A DNA stretch of 64,000 bases from Eudorina sp. 2006-703-Eu-15. Its lineage: Eukaryota > Chlorophyta > Chlorophyceae > Chlamydomonadales > Volvocaceae. Where the stretch lies: the NCBI GenBank assembly GCA_003117195.1, contig BDSI01000023.1:682001-746000 (forward strand). Reading direction: 5' to 3'. Below are positions 1 to 16,500 of this stretch, piece by piece. Position 1 is the stretch's first letter; every line of letters starts with the position of its first letter. The notes under the pieces are model-generated. The model was not told the origin of the DNA. It ran no database searches and worked only from the letters and a program-made list of their open reading frames with translations. The translations under genes were made by a program, and so were the position numbers.

Positions 1-2624
1 GGCCGAGCCGGGGCGCTGCAAGCACAGTCACCCAAAGTTTTCAAATGACTAACCATTATTACGCCGCGGATCAGGCGAGAACGACCAGAACTTGCGTAGC
101 CCAACCGGCAAACCGAACAAAGCAGCCGCAGGGGAACGAACCTGCTGCGTTTCAATGGCCCTGCTGGCTGAGCATCCTCACGCACACGCTTCATGGTGGC
201 AACGTGGGCCACCAGGAAGAGCTGCTAGGCCAAACTTCGAAAAGCAACGAAAGCAGCAGGGCTTGATAGTGCAAACGTCAACCTGTCAAACGAGGTTCAA
301 CTTATGTATGTAACATTACACAGCATTTCGTAGACCCAGCGTATTTGCAACACATTTGTTGTGCACCTTTTGGAGACTGTCACTTCTGAGCTCCGAAGAC
401 GCTCCGTACAGTTTCGGTGCTAACCTTCAGCTACGTGCTTACTGCGCCATCATGGCATACAATTCAACGTAGCAGTGTGCCAGAGTATCCAAAACTTGCT
501 CCCGGCTTTCCACAGAGATGCTGTCCCGCTGTTACGCTGTGCTAGTTGTCGGTTCCAGCTGTGGATTACTCGTTTAGGGTTTGGGAATCAATACATTGGC
601 TTAAGTTATTAATGAAATCTCAAGGAGCATACAACAGGTCCCTTTGGCTGCAAACATCGCCGACCCAGGGACGGTCCGATGGGTCCACCGGATATCACAT
701 GTGAAGCCTTACGCATAAATAAGGCGCCACTGTTTATGTTGCTAGCTGAAGGATTTTCATACTTGGTACTTCGGTAGCCGGCGGGAGCGCAACGGTCGGC
801 CCAAACGGACAGGCGTAAAGAGAAATCAATTATGTCACCCACTGAATAAATTTGTTAGGAAATATTGAATTATATTATAACAGTCTGTATCGATGCTTCA
901 ACGTCGGTGCTATAGTTATTATGTGTCGACCCGCTTATCGGCGAAACTGTCAGATCTCACAAAAGTGAACAACGACGCCGCAATTTCTCCACTGACTGGC
1001 TTAATGAAAATTCAATTTCGATTTTTGACATGTTTCCTTCATCGTGGCAGCGTGATAATGGGTCTCGCCTGACACTCAAAAACCCACCTGCAAATCCAAA
1101 TGTGATGACCAACTTTTAAATACCAATTTAAATTTTTATATGCAGTCACTGCCATGAATATTGATGAGAAGATAGCTTGTGTCGCGGGGGTCGTCCGCAA
1201 CCGTAGCTGACCTATACAAGTCTTGCACGCGGCGACACTGCCTCAAACCTACCGGTATGACAGAATCACCACGACGCATCCGGAATCGTAGTATGGCACT
1301 GGGTAGTTTTATTCTGCCGTATCACCCGGTCTCCGTACAACGCCGTACCTTCCGCGTAGGATCTCTGCTTTCAATGTTAGGGGCGGAAATCCCCATCGCC
1401 CTTGCTTGGGCGGTAGCCAAGTATAAGCAAGTTGGGCCTGCCAGTATTTGCGTGTACCTATCAGGGGACTTGCCAGTATACGTGTACAGACGTGTATGCC
1501 CATAAGGGCCAATCGCACGTACCTCACACATTGCTCCCACTGAGGCCAGGACGGGCCATGTCATAGGTCCGAGCTTGCTTGCTGGTTCAAAGAGGCACCT
1601 GCAGCGCGTCGACGCCTTATTCGTGGCCCCGCGAGTCCAAGTCCCTCCAACTTCATGATACGAAGTCAGCAACTCTCCCGAGCCTAGACCATCCAAGTAC
1701 CTCATATTCTGCTTTACGTGCGTTGGTAATAGAGTACACGCGCCTCAGGCACCCGAGACCACAACTTGACGGGCGTCACGCTTGGTCTCGCCTAGTCTAG
1801 CGGGGCGTTCGCCAGGGCGCCGATCACAGATATCACGTGCAGGGCAGGGGACCCAGAAAGCTGCTTCGCACTCTGATTGACAGGAAAGCTCATGTTGCCC
1901 TAGCAGGCCCTAGGCATTGGCGACTAATTGTACCTCCACTGAATCAGTCGAACCGTGATTACTGGTCGCCGTTCGATGACTTTTGCTGTCACCACTTGAT
2001 GGCTCAGGAGGTGGACCCGCTCAACTTCAGATGTACTCAAGTGGAGTCTTCAGACAACCAGTGTCCGGCTGCCATTTTAGAGCCGGTCAGGTAGACGAGG
2101 CTCACAGACAGCATGCTGACCTCATAGCGCAGGTGTCTTCACCATCCCTTCAGAGATACCCTTCATAAGTACCGACAAACCCTCAACCTTCAACACGTAT
2201 TCAGTGCAGCAACAGGTGGCTGCAAGGCTGAAAACCAAGGACCTCGAAGCAAATGCCTCGGCTAAGGCGAGACCAGCCTGCTGGGTACACATCGGCGCAT
2301 ATCCGCTTGGTGTGCGGCGGACTACAAACAAAGAAGAACCATCCGTGCTGTCCGAGCAACAAAACCTCTTTGGTCAAAATTAAACCCTCCGACAGTCACT
2401 ACTTCCGTCTTTCTGCTGCGTACTCTGTACATGTGGGCCATGCGCGTCTTCCTTGGCCGCCTGAACAGTACATGTGTGGCATGCGCGTCTTTCTGAACCG
2501 CCTGTGTCTCTCAAGCGGCACCCCATGCACACGCTACCCTGCGTTTTCAAAACGACGATGGTATTCAAGCACACAACGTGTTGACACAATGTCGTAAGAC
2601 GTGTGGAAGACACTCCTTGCGCGC
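1..2624. other. Region without a supportable gene
   Basis: I read both strands for exons with splice sites, protein families and transposon signatures and found none. Frames are short and look random, and parts (about 840-1150) are AT-rich. The right end should hold the 3' UTR of the minus-strand SEC23 gene. No minus-strand TGTAA signal is visible close to its stop. Confidence 0.5.
2426..2507. repeat. Imperfect 41-bp tandem repeat, two copies
   Basis: Two units with a period of 41 bases share the cores TACATGTG, ATGCGCGTCTT and CCGCCTG. They lie just beyond the SEC23 stop, in the expected 3' UTR. Confidence 0.7.
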
Positions 2625-6864
<4,240 letters not shown>

Positions 6865-7768
6865 CTTTGTGAAGCAGAAAGTATGCTCAAATGTGAATGA
6901 CTTAGTCGGCTACCAAGTTTCTCCCACGGTTGCAACTTTAAGATCAATGATCAACGCCCCTCAGGACGCTGACAGTTACACGTGTAGAACAAAGTAGGTG
7001 CGCTCAGTTTCAATAAGACAAGCTCTTGAAAGGCATACGCAAGGCGCGTCGAGGGTGCTGTTATGTGGGTGCCAGACGACTAAAATTTACTCGAGGACCT
7101 GACGATTCTAGGTAAGAGCTGTGCCGCTTTTGGCTTTACACACACAGATACACACCTTACAGCAAAGCGGAACATGACGATGACGAACGAAGGCTGGAGC
7201 CGTACAATACTGCACACATCCGCTTGTCCTTCCTCAATCGCTTTTCGTGTACACTTGATGTGAGCCAGATAATACAACTGCAGCTACGTACCCACATATC
7301 CAGCGTTGTGCTGACGTAAATTTGCTGACGGACAACAATTTGAGGCCTGAAGCACCTTCCTAGAACTCTTATGTCAACATGATATCCTAATCAGTTGCAA
7401 ATTAGATGGGCGAGTTGGGAAGCGCGGTGACAGGACTTCACAGGTCCCGTGGTGTTGAACCTGTGTCATGTATATATTTTTCATGAAATTGCTATGAGCC
7501 ACAGTCAGAGCCATGATGGATTTTCGGTGGGCTGTGTTGAAAGGTGCGGGTCCGTCGAACTGGCTCATTTCAGTACCACTAAGGTCTGTACTCAATATTA
7601 ATTTAGCAAGGGAATAAGGCTGCCTTACACTTGAGCGGCTGTCGTATCTGACTAGCGGATTATAAGCTCAAAGCGACTTCGCTTGGCCGTAGGTCCTCAC
7701 ACCTTGAGGAATACACCCGCTCACGGCCCGCATCAGCGGGAAGCAGACCACGGAGCTTGCTTAATAAA
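6865..7768. promoter_or_regulatory. Divergent intergenic region, SEC23 / unknown gene
   Basis: About 900 bp separate the start codons of two genes that point away from each other, so the promoters and 5' UTRs of both should lie here. I see no convincing TATA box or extra gene. Confidence 0.5.
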
Positions 7769-10152
7769 ATGGCCAACGCCGCGGCTGCGGTCCAGTTGGA
7801 GGAGGAGGCCGAGCCCGCGGATACGGAGCCCTGGGTGCTGGAGGGCTGGGGTGACGGCCCGAGCGTGGTAAGGAGGCGCGGCCGTTGCTGGACCGCAAAG
7901 ACGGCTACGATCATCAAGCGTTAGCTTGTGCGCCCGGGTGGCATTTTATACGGAATTTGCCTGACAGTCGTATACGGCTTTCGAGGTTGCGGTCTTGCAA
8001 GCGGAGACAAGTCATCCGACCCCGGCCCCGTGACTTGCGGGCCCATATAACACCATTCGTATGCAGTCGCCTCGCGTGTTGTACCGAAGGATCCCTCGAC
8101 CTCGCGCTGTCTTTCAGAGCGAGGTTGCACAACAAGCGGCGCTCAAGCTGGGGCCGTGGGCAAAGAACGTGCCCACAACGCTGGTCGGACTTGGTGCTGG
8201 GGGCGGCCGCCGCGTGCTCAGCGCTGGAACGCAAAGCCGCGGCCTGCTTAAAGTCTCAGAGGCAAGGCGGAAGCTGGGGCCTGGCCCCACGAACGCTCAG
8301 GTATTGTATCCTTGTAAAAGGAGCTGCGTGCCATGGCCTGCGCCGCACACCTGCGGTGCTTGCAATTTAATGCGTGTCTCATGCACTGCCGCACTGCGCC
8401 CATAACGTCGAGGTATAAGAGCTGATGGGACGCGGGCTGGGGATTCGCTGTGGGAGTTTGGGCGTCTGTAGGTTGGTGGTGCTTGCAACGATGCATAGCC
8501 CTGAGGGAAACCTACAACGGCTGTCCATTATAGCGTCTTTAATCAAGACCCACTACCTTGCCATGCCGGCTCTGTGGCTGTGCTGTACTCCCCAGAACGA
8601 CCGGCGCTCCTCAGGGCCAGCGGCTCTCAGCCAGGGCGCCATTGCAGCTTTGCGGAGAGCCGCTGTGCAAAGGACCCTGGACGTGGGGGACGAATCCGAC
8701 GTGGAGCCCACCTCATACGGCACCGCCCCGGGCCCGGTGCCCACGGCCGTGGCCCAGTCGCGAATTACGCCGGCACAGCGAGCGGGAGCGGGGCTGCGGC
8801 AGCAGAACGTCCAGCAGATTGCGCAGAATGCGATCAACGCTGGGACGGCTCGGCTCGGCCGCAGGGACGCGGGTGGAGGAGCCACGGCTGCAGCCGTGCA
8901 CCCCTCAGCGTCGTCGGCGCAGGTAGCCGTTGCAGGGGCGGACGCGGCGAGGGGCGGCTCTCCGCGGCATCGCAGCGTGTCTGCAGAGACGTACGTTTCA
9001 GGTGCTCATGCCGCGGGGACGGCGGCCGCCACGGCGCGCGTCCCGAACGTGTCGGTTCGAGGAGGGGTCTCGGGGCCAGTGGGCCCAGGGCACATCGCCG
9101 CAGCTGCAGCTGCAGCACACAGCCACCCACCGCTGCCCCCGCAGCACCCACATGTCCACCTGGAACCCTTAAATCCGTCGAACAGCAGCCGTCCCGTGGG
9201 CGGCCGCGGTGGGGCTTCTCCCGGCGACGGCGCGCTGCCGTTGGCGGACCGGCCCAACGGTGCCATGGGTCCCGACATGCAACCCGTCCGCTCCGCGTCC
9301 TTCTCGTCGCTCGCAGCCGCCCCTCTTCTGGACCAGCACGACCACACAGCGCCCTCGCCGGCATCCAACCATGCCTTTCCTGGAAAACCTTCGGGGTCAC
9401 AGCTGTCCATAAGCAATGGGGCGCTGCTGCCATCCGGGGGCGCCGGCGGGCCAGTGGGCCCGCTGCTGCTACCGGGCTTAGTCCAGGCTGGGCGGCGTGC
9501 GTCCTCGTTCCGTGCAGACACTACCTGTCTATCTGGCTGGGATACGGACGCTCCCGCCGTCCAGCATCAATCGCAGGCGAGCCCGGCTGCCCAGGGGGGC
9601 TTAAATACGTCGCTTTGGACGGGGCCACATGCGGCAGGCAGCGGCGGAAGTTGCTCGGGCGGACTGCAGGTGCAGCCAGCTGCAGGGTCCTCGGGGCGCG
9701 GATCGCCCGTACCAGCCAGCCAGGGCAGCCGACGGGATAGCAGCGTGCGGGCACCGGCGGTGCGTGGCGGGGCGGGCGGGGCAACACCCACGGGGCTACT
9801 GGACCTGTCGCTTGGGCCGGAGCGGTCCTCAGAGCGGGCGGGGCAGCCCGCGGCCGCGAACCCGAGCCGCAGCGCGAGAACGGCAGGGAACGGCGGGCGC
9901 TCCGCGGCGACCGAGGTCATGGGCCGTGAGGCGAACTTCCCGGTGCCGCAGCAGGACGCGCTGACGGAGTTCTGCGCAAGTCGAACGGAGCTGGGAAGTG
10001 CGGGGACATCATCGGGGAGCATGTCCTGCCCGACACCGCCGGACGGAAGGGGACACGTCACCGCCAACGGGTTTGTAGGAGGTGCACCCGTCGCCATACC
10101 GATGCGCGTGACATCAATGACAAAGACCTCAGCCGTAGGCCGCGTCAGCTGA
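7769..10152 (+). CDS. Unrecognised 612-aa low-complexity protein
   Basis: I do not recognise this gene. Three exons, 7769-7867, 8118-8300 and 8596-10152, join in phase 0 with GTAAGG and GTATTG donors and CAG acceptors. The ATG is preceded by AATAAA-like A-rich sequence. The N-terminus is acidic (about residues 10-25, VQLEEEAEPADTEPW), followed by a conserved-looking patch (NVPTTLVGLGAGGGR). The last about 450 residues are Gly/Ala/Ser/Pro-rich and probably disordered. No membrane segment or catalytic motif is visible. A TGTAA signal at 11189 is the nearest candidate 3' end, giving a 3' UTR of about 1 kb. Low-complexity tails of this kind are common in volvocine regulatory proteins, but no function can be assigned. 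Confidence 0.65.
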
Positions 10153-10579
10153 CGCTTTCGCCCGACCTTGACCTACGACATGCGTTGCGATGTGCGCCTG
10201 TGTGACCTGCTGAAGGTGCATTCACTGCATGCTCCGGGGGGCGTGCGGGGTGGCCGCGGTGCGAAGAGGCGAGGGCAGGGCCACCCGCGGCGAAGCTATT
10301 CGCACCTCCCGTGACGCCAACATGACGACTGTGTTGCAAGACGTCTGTCTGCCGTGCGGACCGCTTGACGCTGTCTGCGTTATCGCGTGCGCATGCATGG
10401 TCGCAGTCTGTTGTGCCAGCGCGCCGCCGAACCAGGCGAGCGCACTGACGACTGACTCGCGTAGGTAGGGTGTACAGACACCGTCTGAGCTGGGAGTGCT
10501 GACTGTTGGACGACTTTCCCTAAGCACGCCACGCGACTACGTCGTTGGAGAGCGGACCTGAATTGGCTTCGGTTCCGTA

Positions 10580-10664
10580 CACGTGGGCGACGGGCCGGTG
10601 CTGATGCCGTAACCGTGGGCGACGGGCCGGTGACACGTGAGCGACGGGGCCGGTGCTGATGAGG
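10580..10664. repeat. Short GC-rich minisatellite
   Basis: Three imperfect units share the core CGTGGGCGACGGGCCGGTG. Units 1 and 3 also share the following GCTGATG. Confidence 0.7.
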
Positions 10665-10744
10665 GTCTGGTTCGAAAGAGACGGCGAGTGCTTCGTGCTG
10701 CCAGTTGACATGACTACATTTGTGTGTGCGCGTTTATTCAGCAA

Positions 10745-10798
10745 GCTAAGGTGTGTGTTTAGAATTGCAACCCGCTAAGGTGTGTGTGTGTGTGTGTC
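10745..10798. repeat. Duplicated GCTAAGG-(TG)n segment
   Basis: The string GCTAAGGTGTGTGT occurs twice 29 bases apart, and the second copy runs on as a TG dinucleotide tract to about 10798. Confidence 0.75.
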
Positions 10799-11188
10799 TG
10801 TGACTACAACCGTTTGTTTGTGCTGCGTGTGTGCTGTGCCGCTGCATCATTACACTGGCGAAGGGTGAAAGCTGTGGGTCCGGTGACTCGGTTCCTTGGG
10901 ATGGGTTGGGGCGGTTTGGGGCTCTGGAAGTATTGGAACCGTTTATTCTTTGCTTGGTGCCGGGTGACAGTGACACAGAGGATGCTGGAAGGTGTTCTGT
11001 CACAACCTTGCTGATTCGTATTAGCGCTGATAAATAATCCGCTGTGTATGTTGGCTGCAGATATGCTTTTATATTGGTGCTTGGGAGTTCTGCATAGTAC
11101 GCGGTGGACAGAACAGGAGGTCGCATGTCCCAACGAGCCCCTCAAAGAAATAATGAAGAGAAATACCCAAGCCTGCGTGGTTGGCTGG

Positions 11189-11193
11189 TGTAA
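11189..11193 (+). terminator. TGTAA polyadenylation signal (plus strand)
   Basis: TGTAA is the usual polyadenylation signal of Chlamydomonas and relatives. This is the first one after the stop codon at 10152. Confidence 0.4.
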
Positions 11194-11276
11194 GGTTTGA
11201 GTTATTGTTGTAGGCTCTCCATCCAGGTGTTCTACTCAGCCCCGCCGGCCCCCCCTAGCACCAGTCCTTCAACATA

Positions 11277-11281
11277 TTACA
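11277..11281 (-). terminator. TGTAA polyadenylation signal for bL17m (minus strand)
   Basis: TTACA on the plus strand reads TGTAA on the minus strand, about 140 bases after the proposed bL17m stop. This supports the terminal exon chosen for that gene. Confidence 0.55.
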
Positions 11282-11417
11282 GTAGACCCATTGTAGGGCC
11301 ATTTGCTTGGGTGCAAAGACGGCACCCAAGCATGTCTAGACGTGGTTAGCGCGGGCCTGACATGTCAAGTCTTGGATAACGCAAGCCTATCGTCTGCATG
11401 CCGGGCGGTTCGCAGCC

Positions 11418-13293
11418 TTACCTAATGGATAGAACTGCCCTCCTCAGCATCTTCAACACGTCGCCGGGGCCCCCAAGGAAAGCGAGGTACCCGACAACGC
11501 CTGCGTCCGCGCTATGCGCCATGGCCTGCAGGAGGCGTTGCGCAGCTCGCCCCCAAAAGTACCAGCGATACATACCTTACGTCTGAACGATTAGTACATG
11601 AGCATTTATTGCGGAACCCCCTACCAATGTCCTATAGCTCCCTTGCCCTGAGGCCAAGAACAGAGGCCTGCATCCGCCTGATGTCAGGCAGCAAAACCCG
11701 GAATCAATATGTACATCTCCCACTCCCTCGTTGCAGCACTCGCAAGACTGGGCAAAGCTTCACGCTCTCCCATCGCCAAGGCTCGCTACTATTGTTGTCC
11801 GGCCCGCGAGTTTGTTTTCGTCTCGCAGGTATTGCCGCACCACCGGCGGCAGCAGGGGCGACGGCTCCCTGGGCGTCTGTCCCAGCTGCCCCTGCACCCA
11901 CGCCTTCACGGAGAGCGGCTCCACTCGTTCCAACGGCGGGTTGGCCGGCCGGAGCTCGCCAGGGCGGTCAACCAGCCTGGGTCCGGTGCAACAAGGAAGG
12001 GTTTCGCCATTGTTGGGTTTCGTCATTGTTAGGGCAGGAACTGGCGCACCCAGGATCTACGCGGCAGTGGGGCCCGCGAGGCGCCGTCCTAGCGACGTGG
12101 CCGCACTACCATTCACGCAACAAGCGCAAGCAATGGGAACGCAGTCCAGCATCCTCGCATCTCGCAGCGCTGTTTCCAGATAGGTTAAGGGATTCGATGC
12201 CCTTTGTAAGCAGCGCTGCTAAACGATAACTGACTCCGCACTCATTTCCGTTCTTTCGCTTCCCTGCATCATATCTACCGAGGGTTCATGCGACCCGGAC
12301 CCCTAGACAAGGATGCGGCCACACCGGCCAGCATAGATGATGGAAGGCCTCAAACTTGTTGATGAAGAGCGCCTGAGGGCTGCCCGAGATAGCTAGCCAA
12401 TAGGAGTTGCCCCGAATCCCACAGCAGGGGCTGCCGAGCACAGCATAGTTGCGTCGCCGCCCTGTGTCCCCTTCACCGCATCTGCCGCTGCGGCACTCAC
12501 TCGATGAAAGCTACGGGCGCAGCGTCCCGATCGCGCCATCCAGCACGCACAAGCCGCGTGAACCCTCCGGTGCGCTCGCGGTACCGGAGGGCTATCTGCG
12601 TGAATAGTTTATGGAGCTCACGGTCGGTTCTGACGATGCCCCGAGCCTGGATCCAGGCGTCGCGGGTTCCCTGCGCGTGACATGGGTTTGGATTTGGGGT
12701 GAAATGAGGCTGAAGTCCGCGGCAACCAGGCAGTCCTTCCGCCAATGCGAACAGCCGTCTCAAGGTACCGTATGCTGTTCCAACGAAGCATAGCTTCATG
12801 CGGCGGGCCTACCCTAAGCTCGTCGGCGGCAGGTCCATGCGATAGAGACAGACATGACCATGATACCGTCAGTACGGCAGCACGCAATAACTGATTCCGC
12901 TGTGTTCTCACACAGCCGGATCGTGTCCTGAGGGCCCCACTTTCAACTCCCCGCCGTAATTTCACAAGCAACGACGTCCGTGCTTTCGGAAACGTCGCCA
13001 AGAGTCACGGCACTAGGGCGCCACGAACCTTCTTGCCAAGCGTGATGACCATATCAGTATAACGCTGCAGATTTTTTGCCTTGGCGAGTGTCGTACGAAT
13101 GCGTTCCTTCTCTAGTAGCTGCGTGACCATCGTCCTGATGGAATGCGTACATACGACAACCGTCAGGATCAAACAGCCGGACACATGGCCATTAAGGCAT
13201 CAATAGCTGGACTCACTTCACCATACTGACGCGATGTTCCCATTTCCGATTCAAGCGATTCCAATTTCCAAGGCGCACACGCACTCTAGCCAT
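11418..13293 (-). CDS. MRPL17: Mitochondrial ribosomal protein bL17
   Basis: bL17 is a large-subunit protein near the peptide exit tunnel. Five short exons join in phase to 198 aa: 13293-13217, 13134-13029, 12670-12501, 11976-11841, 11525-11418. Recognisable family stretches in order are RVSMVKTMVTQLLEKERIRT, RYTDMVITLGKK, RELHKLFTQIALRYRERTGG, FTRLVRAG and AAPVAFIELVDRPGELR. The start MARVRVRLGNWNRLN has no plastid transit peptide look, so I infer the mitochondrial form. It is longer than the bacterial protein (about 120-130 aa) because of a C-terminal extension of about 75 residues. If exon 4 is not spliced, the frame ends at 11760 and the protein is 189 aa. The last junction is the weakest; the first four exons are firm. 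Confidence 0.85.
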
Positions 13294-13537
13294 TGCTATT
13301 GTGTTAACAGGCACGTCTTAAAATTTATTACATGAACCAGACATCTAAAGCTTGAGGAAACTAAACTTGCAGTGTTTTGTACGGCGACAGTTGCGGCCGG
13401 GTTGTTCGCGCGACCTGCAGCCGGGAGTCGTGACGAATTCACGCTGGTGGATACAAGGGATTGTGTGTTGCCGCTGCATTTGATAGGAGGCCAAGTCGCC
13501 TTCACTTGCGCCCCTACAGCGACGTGCAATACGAGGA
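13294..13537. promoter_or_regulatory. 244-bp bidirectional promoter, bL17m / EPSP synthase
   Basis: Only 244 bases separate the bL17m ATG (minus) from the EPSP synthase ATG (plus), so both 5' UTRs and core promoters must lie in or overlap this spacer. Confidence 0.7.
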
Positions 13538-16500
13538 ATGCTGCTGGGCCAGCGTTGCTCCCTGCGCCTGGGGCGCGGGGCTCGTACCCAAGCGTCAGCT
13601 CCAGTGTTTGTCAAGCCAATCTCTTCGCCGACCTTCGGACAGCACAGCGCGCCGGCGTCTGCTTGCGCGACTGTGCCTAAGCAGTCTGGGCGTCGGACAG
13701 TCGTCACTCTTGCATCGGCCACGAAGGAGCGAGGTTCGTCAAGCAAGGGTTGGAAAGCATTGAAATTGGTCTGGGCCTAATTGCAAATTCGATGAATTGG
13801 CCGCCGCAGTCGAGGAGCTCACAGTGCAGCCCGTCAAGAAGATCGAGGGCGTTGTCAAGCTTCCTGGATCTAAGTCTTTGTCAAATCGCATTTTGCTGCT
13901 GGCAGCGCTGGCCGAGGGTACCACTCTGGTGAAGAACCTGCTGGTGAGCATTGCGCACGCCACCCGCAGGCGGATCTGGGCCCCGTGCATCAATATATGC
14001 AGTATCTCCAATGATACATAGAGGCTGTATTGATCTTATGTTGACGGGTGTCGTCGCTTCGTTTGTGGCGCCCCGTACCCGCCGCATCCGGAGCTGCAAA
14101 GCCCATTAGCCACACGCCTATTGTTGCCGCGCCGCAGTCAACCACTCCCAACAGGTGACGTGAAACATCGACGGGTATCATGCGATACATTCCGCATTGA
14201 CGGTCGCTGTACCTGTCGGTCTATCGCGCCCCGCGCACAGGACAGTGATGACATCCGATACATGGTGGGGGCCCTGAAGGCCCTCAACGTGCAGCTGGAG
14301 GAGCGCTGGGAGGTCGGTGAGATGGTGGTGCACGGCTGCGGGGGCCGTTTCAACTCATCTGGTGCGGAGCTCTTCCTGGGCAACGCCGGCACGGCCATGC
14401 GTCCCCTCACCGCCGCCGTGGTTGCCGCCGGTCGCGGCAAGTAAGTCCTGCAAGACTCGACGTGGCGCCAGTTGGAATCGGATTCGTGTCCGAGGCAACC
14501 CAGGCAAACCCCGTGGCTGTTGTTCGCAAGTACAACGTTCCTCTAAGGGCGCCTGAACCACAAATGGCCTCCCTCACTGCCAGTGGCGCGATTCTCGTTA
14601 CGGTTCATGCCTTTCCTATGGGGCCAGGCAGCCAAGTTGCCCGGCGCAAATCACGGCTGACCTGGTTCGATCGGTTTCCAGTGAGTGCGTGCTCAGGTAT
14701 GCTACAACGTGGCCTGCCCTGCCCGTGTGTATCTCCCGCCACACCACCACCCAGGTTCGTGTTGGACGGTGTGGCCCGCATGCGCGAGCGGCCCATCCAG
14801 GACCTGGTGGACGGACTGGTGCAGCTGGGGGTGGACGCCAAGTGCACTCTTGGGACGGGCTGTCCGCCGGTGGAGATCAACTCCAACGGTCTGCCCACGG
14901 GCAAGGTGCGCGCGCGGGTGTGGGATGGGGATGGGGATGTGAAGGAGCCGGGAGGGTGGACCAGGGCGAGAGAGGCGGCCGTCGGGTGTAGCGACAGTGA
15001 GCTCCGGGGCGGAGGCGGGGGCGGGTGAGTAGGGCGTGGTTGTGGTGGTGGACTCGAGAGGGCTGGATGACGAGGCAGCCTGGAAGTGGATCTTGGTGCG
15101 GCTGGAGCTGCTGCTCATCTGTAAACGCGCCAAGGTTGGGGGAAAGAGGGCGGGCCGTCTGGGTCGACACAGTAGCCGACAGGCGTGTCGCGGATTTGGG
15201 TTGGAGCCCCCAGGCTCGACAAGCCAGGGAAGTGTCTTCCTAGCATCCTAGGTGTGGTGGGTTCCGATCGTGTTTAGTCGACGTTGACCAACAGAGAATT
15301 CTGCGTTTTGCGTTACCGGCAATCGTCTTTGCGCTGCCAGGGACAGAGAGGGTTGTCCGCAATGTCGCCGGTAGCGGTATGTTGGTGTAATTTGCCAGTG
15401 CCTGAATTGAAACTCCTAAATCCTGGGTGAGGTCTTCGCTTTTCTGTGAACAGGCAAACAAATCTCGCGTTATTAGCATGCGGGGGATCGTCCCACGGCG
15501 GAATTCCAAGGGGGACGTTCGACTGCTCGCCGGCGCAATCCGCCACGCCGCCCTCGTCTCTTGCCTCTTTTTGGTATCCTGCTCACCTTCATTCCGTCAT
15601 CCCCTCGCCGTCTCACCCTCCGGGGCCCCGCAGGTGTACTTGTCCGGCAAGGTGTCGAGCCAGTACCTGACGGCCCTGCTGATGGCCGCCCCGCTGGCCG
15701 TCCCGGGGGGTGCCGGCGGTGACGCCATTGAGATTATCATCAAGGACGAACTGGTCAGCCAGCCGTACGTGGACATGACGGTCAAGCTCATGGAGCGGTT
15801 CGGGGTGAAGGTGGAGCGCCTGGACGGGCTGCAGCACCTCAGGGTGGGTACGGGGGATAGGGGGTGGGGTGTGGCTTGAGGGGCCTGGGTGTGGGTTAGA
15901 TATGTACCGCACTCGCAGGTTACTTGGTGATCGATACCACCCTGGGGCGTACGGAGAGATGGTTGGCGGAAATGTTTGTACGGCAGCCACGGGTCAGGAC
16001 CAGGGCGGAACCCACCAGGGAGGTGGATGGGGCTGCTGCACTGGGGAGTGAACCGCTGGACGTCTGGCGGCGGCGAAGCAGGTTTCTCAGACAGATGCCA
16101 CCTGCAGCGCTCGCCCTGGGGGAGGTGTTCCCGTCTTGGAGAGCCAGCTCTTCCCCTGTACGGTACTGGCGCTCCTGCCCGCGCATGGACCCAAGCCTGA
16201 AGCCGTGCCCAACAGGATGATGATGCGGCGGGCAGTGCTCGACACTCGGGGGCTGGGCGCCGCGCCGTGTCGGTCTGGATGTCCACCGTGGCCGTGCTAC
16301 CGTGTCTCGGTCCGACACCCGAGGACGCGTCATACCGCCTTCTGCAGCACTGCCTTTGTGTACCTCGTATTCCAGAGTACCTGAGACCGCCATGCCCCAC
16401 CCTGGTCCTGCCCGTCTAGATCCCGGCGGGCCAGCGCTACGTGTCCCCGGGTGAGGCGTACGTGGAGGGCGACGCCTCCTCCGCCTCGTACTTCCTTGCC

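Larger units (their letters stand above)
10153..11417. other. Convergent 3' region between the 612-aa gene and bL17m
   Basis: No coding exon is supported here. The stretch holds the presumed 3' UTRs of the two flanking genes, a GC-rich minisatellite, a TG microsatellite and facing polyadenylation signals. Confidence 0.5.

Noticed and set aside
8574..9740. Long overlapping frame inside the 612-aa gene
   Set aside because: GC-rich DNA keeps several frames open; Arg/Cys/Pro-rich composition marks it as a shadow of the exon frame.
15600..16400. 267-codon minus-strand frame inside the EPSP synthase gene
   Set aside because: Antisense of exon 5 and introns; no protein-like features.
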